A stretch of 64,000 bases of DNA from RPQJ01 sp963762315 (GTDB lineage Bacteria; Pseudomonadota; Gammaproteobacteria; Steroidobacterales; Steroidobacteraceae), in the NCBI GenBank assembly GCA_963762315.1, contig CAVXKO010000007.1:682001-746000 (forward strand). The letters run 5' to 3'. Made by a program: the position numbers and the translations under genes. How positions within the stretch are numbered: position 1 is the stretch's first letter; each line of letters begins with the position of its first letter. The notes under the pieces were generated by a model that was given only the letters and a program-made list of their open reading frames with translations, searched no databases and was not told the origin of the DNA. Below are positions 58,996 through 64,000 of this stretch, piece after piece.

Positions 58996-59814
58996 ATGTT
59001 GAGTTCGACCACGCCCAAGTCAAGAGTTCGGTTGCCGGTCGTCGCTGGTCTCTTCTATCCGAAAGACGCCGACGGCCTGCGCAAGACGCTCCGCGCCCTG
59101 CTTGCTGCGCCAGGCGCGCCTCCTGCAACCGCGAGCCCGCTGAAGGCGCTGGTCGTCCCCCACGCCGGCTATGCATACTCCGGCGCGGTGGCCGCTGCCG
59201 CGTACCGCCGGCTCGAGGGCGCTGCCGGCGCGATCCGTCACGTCGTGCTCGTCGGACCGAGCCACCGCGTGCGCATGCGCGGGCTCGCGATGCCGTCCTG
59301 CGACTTCTTCGCGACGCCTTGCGGTGAAGTGCCGATCGACGATGCGGCTCGTCGCCACCTGCGCGAACTGGGTCTCGCCGGCATCTCCGATGCGCCGCAC
59401 GCCGCCGAGCATTCGCTCGAAGTGCAGCTGCCGTTCCTGCAGACCGTGCTCAAGGACTTCGACGTGCTGCCCATCGCCGTCGGCCAGGTGCCGGGTGGCC
59501 TCGTGGCGCGAGCGCTCGAAGCCGTGTGGGGCGGCCGCGACACGCTGGTCGTCGTGAGCTCCGACCTGAGCCACTATCACACGCACAGCGAAGCGGTCGA
59601 GCTCGACGGCATGACCACGCGTTCGATTCTCGCGCGCCGCAGCGACCTTTCCGACGAGCAGGCCTGCGGAGCCGAAGGCATCAACGGGCTGATGGAAGTC
59701 GCACGAGCCAAGGCGTTGAAGGTGGAACTCGTCGACCAGCGTACTTCCGCGGAAACGGCGGGCGACAACTCGCGGGTGGTCGGCTATGGGAGCTACGTCC
59801 TTTTCGACGGTTGA
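58996..59814 (+). CDS. amrB: AmmeMemoRadiSam system protein B (Memo-like)
   Basis: A 272-residue Memo-family protein with the LigB-like dioxygenase fold. Conserved elements are RLPVVAGLFYP, VVPHAGYAYSGAV, VLVGPSHRVRMRG, SSDLSHYHTHSEA and ACGAEGINGLMEV. The two histidines and the cysteine correspond to the metal ligands of human MEMO1, which binds iron or copper. It overlaps the AMMECR1 gene by 29 bases. Confidence 0.93.
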   Translation: MLSSTTPKSRVRLPVVAGLFYPKDADGLRKTLRALLAAPGAPPATASPLKALVVPHAGYAYSGAVAAAAYRRLEGAAGAIRHVVLVGPSHRVRMRGLAMPSCDFFATPCGEVPIDDAARRHLRELGLAGISDAPHAAEHSLEVQLPFLQTVLKDFDVLPIAVGQVPGGLVARALEAVWGGRDTLVVVSSDLSHYHTHSEAVELDGMTTRSILARRSDLSDEQACGAEGINGLMEVARAKALKVELVDQRTSAETAGDNSRVVGYGSYVLFDG

Positions 59815-60400
59815 CTCTGCCCAGCGCGGGGCCTTGCTGGAGATTGCGGTCATCGCGATCGAAACCCGGCTGGCCGGCCCGGCCGGAGCGAGTCCTCCAG
59901 GCGTTGCGGACCTGCCACCGAGGCTCGCGCTCGCCGGCTCGAGCTTCGTTTCGCTGCACTCACCGTCCGGACTGCGCGGATGCTGCGGCACCCTCGAACC
60001 GTCGCGCGCGCTGGCCGTCGACGTCTGGCGCAATGCCCAGGCAAGCGCATTCGCGGATCCGCGTTTCGCGCCGCTCGCGGTGGATGAATGGCGTGACCTC
60101 GCCCAACTCGAAATCGCGTTGCTCTCGGCGTTCGAGCGCCTGGACGTGCAATCCGAGGCCGAACTGCTGCAAGTCCTGGTGCCATCCGTCGATGGCCTCG
60201 TGCTGGGCTGGCAGGGGCGGCGTGCGACCTTCCTGCCGAAAGTCTGGGAACAGGTGGACGGCCCGCGTGATTTCGTCGCTCGCCTGAAGGAAAAGGCGGG
60301 CTGGGCCAGGGATTTCTGGGCGCGCGACTTGGACGTGCTGCGCTATCGGACCGAGTGCGTCGCGATCGAGCGTCCGGGCTCGCGCGGCCGCTCGCACTAG
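59786..60400 (+). CDS. amrA: AmmeMemoRadiSam system protein A (AMMECR1-like)
   Basis: A 204-residue AMMECR1-domain protein with the signature GLRGCCGTLEP near residue 65 and DPRFAPLAVDEW, LVPSVDGLVLGW and FLPKVWEQV. Biochemical function is unknown in any organism to my knowledge. ATG 59786 lies inside the end of amrB in another frame, so translation is coupled. Confidence 0.92.
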   Translation: MGATSFSTVDSAQRGALLEIAVIAIETRLAGPAGASPPGVADLPPRLALAGSSFVSLHSPSGLRGCCGTLEPSRALAVDVWRNAQASAFADPRFAPLAVDEWRDLAQLEIALLSAFERLDVQSEAELLQVLVPSVDGLVLGWQGRRATFLPKVWEQVDGPRDFVARLKEKAGWARDFWARDLDVLRYRTECVAIERPGSRGRSH

Positions 60401-60439
60401 CGGCGAATCCGCCCCGGGCGGGCCGGCGAAGCGGGCCTC

Positions 60440-60793
60440 ATGACCGCCCGCACCACTTTGCGCCTGCTGTTCGCCGCCATCCTGGTCACTATGCTGTTCG
60501 TGACGGCGAAGGCGAGCCTCATGCAGCCGATCTGGGCCTGGCAGGGGCTGGCAGCGGCGGACCCCGATCACTGGTGGACGCTCGCCACGCTGGCCGACGC
60601 CTACTGCGGCTTCCTGACGTTCTACGCATGGGTGTTCTACAAGGAACGGGGCCTGGCGTCCCGTATCGGCTGGTTGGCCGGCATCCTGCTGCTCGGAAAC
60701 ATCGCCATGGCCAGCTATGTCCTGCTCCAGCTCGCGCGCCTGCGCGACGGCGAGCCGGTGCACCACCTGCTGCTGCGGCCCGAACATCGCTGA
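60440..60793 (+). CDS. DUF1475 family membrane protein
   Basis: A 117-residue protein with three spans (LLFAAILVTMLFVTAKASL; YCGFLTFYAWVFYKERG; LAGILLLGNIAMASYVLL), matching DUF1475 in size and in the conserved YAWVFYKE. It is followed after 15 bases by a CFA-type methyltransferase, a pairing seen elsewhere, which suggests a role in lipid modification. Function unknown. Confidence 0.85.
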   Translation: MTARTTLRLLFAAILVTMLFVTAKASLMQPIWAWQGLAAADPDHWWTLATLADAYCGFLTFYAWVFYKERGLASRIGWLAGILLLGNIAMASYVLLQLARLRDGEPVHHLLLRPEHR

Positions 60794-60808
60794 CCCGGGG
60801 CGAACACC

Positions 60809-61906
60809 ATGTCTGCCACCCTCGATCCGGTATCCTCCGGCCCTTCCCCGCTGCGCCCAACCCCCATGCCTTCGTTGTCGTACCAACTGCTCGAGCGTGA
60901 CCTGCTCCCCGACTGGCTGATCCGTTACGGCATCCGCCGCCTGCTCGCCGACCGACTGCGCGCGGAGAACAAAGGGAACGTCGAGGCCCAGCAGGCCCAC
61001 CTGATGGCCTTCGTCGAGTCGCTGCGGCGCAGCCCGGTGGCGATCGCAACGAAGGAAGCGAACGAGCAGCACTACGAGCTGCCCTGCGAATTCTTCGAGC
61101 GCGTGCTCGGCCGCAACCTCAAGTACTCGTCGTGCTACTTCGACCCTGGCGTCACCTCGCTCGACGAGGCCGAGGACCGCATGCTCGCGCTCACCTGCGA
61201 GCGCGCCCGCCTGCACGACGGCGATCGAATCCTCGAGCTCGGCTGCGGCTGGGGCTCGCTCACGCTGTGGATGGCGAGGCATTTCCCGAACTCGCACATC
61301 ACCGCCGTCTCCAACTCGCGCACGCAGAAGCAGTTCATCGACGCGCGCGCGGCGGAACGCGGACTCAAGAACGTCGAGATCCTCACCTGCGACGCCAACG
61401 TCCTCGACTTCCCGGCGCAGAAGCGCTTCGACCGCGTGGTCTCCGTCGAGATGTTCGAGCACATGCGCAACTACGAGACCCTGCTCGGCCGCATCGCCGG
61501 GTGGATGAGCCCGGGAGCGACCCTCTTCGTCCACATCTTCACGCACTCGCGCTATGCGTACCCGTTCGAGGTGCGCGACGAGAGCGACTGGATGGCGCGC
61601 TATTTCTTCACCGGCGGCATCATGCCGAGCGACGACCTGCTGCACTACTTCCAGCGCGACGTGCGCCTGCTCGACCACTGGCAGGTGTCGGGCACGCATT
61701 ACCAGAAGACATCCGAGGCCTGGCTCGCGAACATGGATCGCGAACGGGACCGCGTCATGCCGGTGATCGAGAAGACCTACGGCGCCGGCCAGGCCCGCCG
61801 CTGGTGGGTCTACTGGCGGGTCTTCTTCATGTCCTGCGCCGAGCTGTTCGGCTACCGGGGCGGCGAGGAGTGGATCGTCTCGCACTACCTGTTCGAGCGC
61901 CGCTGA
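60809..61906 (+). CDS. SAM-dependent methyltransferase of the cyclopropane-fatty-acid synthase family
   Basis: A 365-residue protein with the CFA-synthase landmarks HYELPCEFFERVLG, KYSSCYFDPGVTSLDEAE, the SAM loop ILELGCGWGSLTLWMA and SVEMFEHMRNYETLLGRI. It resembles the plant coclaurine-methyltransferase-like branch more than E. coli Cfa, so the acceptor could be a lipid or an amine. A second ATG at residue 20 (MPSLSYQLLERD) is a possible start. Confidence 0.88.
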   Translation: MSATLDPVSSGPSPLRPTPMPSLSYQLLERDLLPDWLIRYGIRRLLADRLRAENKGNVEAQQAHLMAFVESLRRSPVAIATKEANEQHYELPCEFFERVLGRNLKYSSCYFDPGVTSLDEAEDRMLALTCERARLHDGDRILELGCGWGSLTLWMARHFPNSHITAVSNSRTQKQFIDARAAERGLKNVEILTCDANVLDFPAQKRFDRVVSVEMFEHMRNYETLLGRIAGWMSPGATLFVHIFTHSRYAYPFEVRDESDWMARYFFTGGIMPSDDLLHYFQRDVRLLDHWQVSGTHYQKTSEAWLANMDRERDRVMPVIEKTYGAGQARRWWVYWRVFFMSCAELFGYRGGEEWIVSHYLFERR

Positions 61907-61932
61907 CGGGCGTTGCCAGCCCGGCCCGCCGC

Positions 61933-63468
61933 GTGTCACTGTTGCGCGGCGTGAAGACCCTCGACCCGATCATTCTTGCGCGTGCCCTCGCGGCCCGGGC
62001 GTGGCCCGTGATCGTCGCGTCCGCTGCTTTCGCTCCCGCCGGGGCCGCCGATCCGCCGGCCGTCGAACCCGCTCCCGTACCTGCGGTCGAGTCCCTGCCT
62101 GCGGCCGCGGCCGCGGCCGCGTCCCGCGTCGATGCGCACGCCGAGTTTCACAGGCAATGGGACGCGAAGAACTACGAAGCGGCCGCGGTCCAGGCGAAGG
62201 TCGTCGTCGATCTCACCGAGAAGGAAGTCGGCACGGCCGGCGAGGAGCTGCAGGTGGCGCTCATGAACCTCGCGACCTCGCAGTTCATGGCGGGAGACTA
62301 CGTCGGCGCCGAGTCGAGCTATCTGCGCGCCATCGAACTGACCGAAGCCTCGCCGAAGCCGCGCATCGACCGTCTGGCCCGCGCCAACGCCGGCCTCGCG
62401 GCGGCGTACTACCGCGGCAAGCGCTACGACCTCGCGGTGGCCCGCTTCGAGCGGGCCATCGCCTTCAGCCGCCGCAGCGAGGGCCTGCTGAGCGAAGCGC
62501 AGCTGCCGCTGCTCGAGAAGTTCGCCGACGCGCTCACCGAACTCGGCCGTTACACGGACGCGCAGCAGATCCAGAAGTACGCGCTGCGCATCGCCGAGCG
62601 CAAGTACGGCGGCCAGGATCCGCGCATGGCGCCGACGCTCGAGAAGATCGGCCGGTGGTATGCGCGGGTGGGCGCTTACGAACAGGCGCTGTCGGTCCTG
62701 CGCCATGCCATCGACATCGTCGAGAAGGCCGAAGGCGAGAAGTCCCCGAACCTCGTCGGCCCCTTGACCGCGATCGCGGATTGCAGCCGGCGACAGTTGA
62801 TGGATCCGGTGCAGATGGCGATGGCGTCGCCGGATGCAAATCGCGGCAGCATCTTCCACGATCCGATGGCCCCGATGCCTTTTTCACCCACGGCCGCCCT
62901 CGCGACGGGACAGAAAGCGCTCGACCGCGCGGTGACGATCGCGACGGAGCGCCCGGATCCATCGCCGGTGCAGGTGGCCGACGTGCGGACGCAGTACGGC
63001 GACTGGTTCCAGACGCGCTCGCAGCCGGAGCGCGCGTTGCCGCAATACCTGGAGGCCTGGAAAGCGGGCGTCCGCGTTCCCTACCAGGGCAAGACGCTTG
63101 CCGACGCGCTCTTCGTGAAACCCGTGCTGCTGCAGTATGTGCGCCCGGAAGGCTGGGACCGCTACTCGACCCGGCCCAGCTCGGAGATCCGCCTCGTCGC
63201 GGTGCTGCTCAACCTCACGGTCACGGCCGATGGTCGCGCGACCGACATCAAGGTGACGGACGACAGCGGTGACCTGCGCCGCGCAGAGCAGGCGCAGAAG
63301 GCGGCGGCCACGGCGCGCTACCGTCCGCGCTTCGAGAACGGCCAGCCGGTGGCAACGCCCGACGTGCAGTTCACGCAGATCTTCCAGGTGCTGCTCCCGA
63401 AGCCGGAGGCTGCGAAAGATCCGCCGAAAGAGGAGCCCACGGAAGCGCCGAAGGACCAGAAGCCCTGA
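61933..63468 (+). CDS. TPR protein with TonB-type C-terminal domain
   Basis: About 511 residues from GTG 61933; no ATG is in frame for the first 90 codons, and GTG 61951 is an alternative. A signal or anchor (RAWPVIVASAAFAPAGAA) and an alanine/proline linker precede tetratricopeptide repeats (MNLATSQFMAGDYVGAESSY, AYYRGKRYDLAVARFERAIA, VGAYEQALSVLRHAID). The last 110 residues fit a TonB_C fold (LNLTVTADGRATDIKVTDDS, ATARYRPRFENGQPV). The protein ends in a charged P/E/K tail. It is periplasmic and of unknown role. Confidence 0.75.
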   Translation: MSLLRGVKTLDPIILARALAARAWPVIVASAAFAPAGAADPPAVEPAPVPAVESLPAAAAAAASRVDAHAEFHRQWDAKNYEAAAVQAKVVVDLTEKEVGTAGEELQVALMNLATSQFMAGDYVGAESSYLRAIELTEASPKPRIDRLARANAGLAAAYYRGKRYDLAVARFERAIAFSRRSEGLLSEAQLPLLEKFADALTELGRYTDAQQIQKYALRIAERKYGGQDPRMAPTLEKIGRWYARVGAYEQALSVLRHAIDIVEKAEGEKSPNLVGPLTAIADCSRRQLMDPVQMAMASPDANRGSIFHDPMAPMPFSPTAALATGQKALDRAVTIATERPDPSPVQVADVRTQYGDWFQTRSQPERALPQYLEAWKAGVRVPYQGKTLADALFVKPVLLQYVRPEGWDRYSTRPSSEIRLVAVLLNLTVTADGRATDIKVTDDSGDLRRAEQAQKAAATARYRPRFENGQPVATPDVQFTQIFQVLLPKPEAAKDPPKEEPTEAPKDQKP

Positions 63469-63480
63469 ACCGTGCCCCGT

Positions 63481-64000
63481 TCAGGGAATCGGTGGCGTGA
63501 CCTCGGTAGGAATCGGTGCCGTCGGTTGGGGCAGCAGCCCCCGCGCGATCGCCTGGTCGCGGAATTCCGCAACGAGCTTCGCCGCCGCATCGCGCATCGC
63601 GAGCGCCGTCGCCGCCTTCAACGCGTCGTCGCCACCGCCGGGGAACATGCTGGACGGCCGCGAACCGTACCCGGTGAAAGTCCAGCTGTCGGAAAGCTCT
63701 CCCTTCGGCGAGTAGAGCCTGACCGTGTACTTCAGGCTGGCTGCGTAGCTCTGCGTTCCCGAATCGGTCGGCGTCAGGAAGGCGTAGTCCTCGAGCACCG
63801 GCTGCAGCACGCCGCGAATCTCGGGGTCGGTGGCCGCCGCCGCGGCCGGCGAATCGAGCACCACCACCCGCGTGAACATGGCCTGCATCATGCGCAGGAA
63901 GCCGTCACTCTGCGCCTTGCCGAGGCTGATCGAATAGCTCGCGCCGGAACGCTTCTCTGCGTAGACCTTCTCGCGAAACTCGGCGGGGATGTGCACGCCG
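63481..64000 (-). CDS. Hypothetical envelope protein, 5' end beyond the window
   Basis: The frame is open to the window edge; a GTG at 63996 is the first possible start seen, but the protein probably begins further out. About 171 residues show beta-rich segments (YAASLKYTVRLYSPKGELSD, WTFTGYGS) and a helical end (ALKAATALAMRDAAAKLVAE). The arrangement resembles small outer-membrane lipoproteins, but no family is certain. It converges with the TPR gene at 12 bases. Confidence 0.55.
   Translation of the reverse strand, partial: GVHIPAEFREKVYAEKRSGASYSISLGKAQSDGFLRMMQAMFTRVVVLDSPAAAAATDPEIRGVLQPVLEDYAFLTPTDSGTQSYAASLKYTVRLYSPKGELSDSWTFTGYGSRPSSMFPGGGDDALKAATALAMRDAAAKLVAEFRDQAIARGLLPQPTAPIPTEVTPPIP

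Overview
The window is a 64 kb piece of a GC-rich (roughly two thirds G+C by eye) proteobacterial chromosome, densely packed with housekeeping and metabolic genes. There are no rRNA, tRNA, phage, integrase or CRISPR features. The gene set points to a beta- or related gammaproteobacterium. It includes a four-ABC-domain UvrA, the Hut pathway with arginase-type HutG, a large two-domain NadE, Acs, HrpB, MltA, DUF502, DUF456, LytS/LytR-type regulators and an AmmeMemoRadiSam set. The exact lineage cannot be fixed from the sequence alone.

Layout. 0-1.1 kb: a partial gene, an internally deleted VOC-family remnant and small ORFs. 1.1-8 kb: a flavin oxidoreductase overlapping a giant uvrA. 8-14 kb: the PhoU-like/Pit phosphate pair, a FadH-type dienoyl-CoA reductase, a CBS protein and a Tat-exported amine oxidase. 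14-19.6 kb: a zinc/manganese uptake locus (ZnuB, ZnuA, an outer-membrane protein, a DUF2946-like protein) next to a LytTR two-component system. 19.8-24.6 kb: MltA, a Cys-rich secreted protein, a nuclease, a MazG-like protein, HtpX and small proteins. 24.6-28.6 kb: hutU-hutI-hutG for histidine degradation; hutH is not here. 28.6-38.8 kb: a CDF transporter, a thioredoxin-like lipoprotein, a threonine-dehydratase-like enzyme, a secretin-fold protein, a hydrolase/phospholipase D cluster, a CBS protein and a HhH protein. 39-47 kb: an NlpC/P60 lipoprotein, a MacA/MacB-like exporter with a double-length permease, HrpB and DUF456. 47.8-55.8 kb: HIT-acs, DacB, DUF502, a metallo-hydrolase and NadE. 56-64 kb: two SDRs (one halohydrin-dehalogenase-like), the complete AmmeMemoRadiSam trio, DUF1475 with a CFA-type methyltransferase, and a TPR-TonB_C protein.

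The most unusual content is repetitive DNA. (1) A bipartite palindromic repeat, with a constant hairpin and a stem that varies but stays paired, occurs at six loci. Two of these lie inside genes: three exact 51-bp units in uvrA and a 109-bp composite in hutI, both kept in frame. (2) A second element, a conserved core between long self-complementary arms that differ from copy to copy, occurs as two inverted pairs. Each pair sits in the gap between two converging genes, one copy after each gene and oriented with it. (3) A perfect 56-bp palindrome has landed inside a copy of repeat (1).

At least nine conserved genes carry frame breaks that shift by a single base where they can be read, with protein similarity continuing in the next frame. 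This is more likely base-level sequence error than widespread gene decay, and those genes are annotated across the break.
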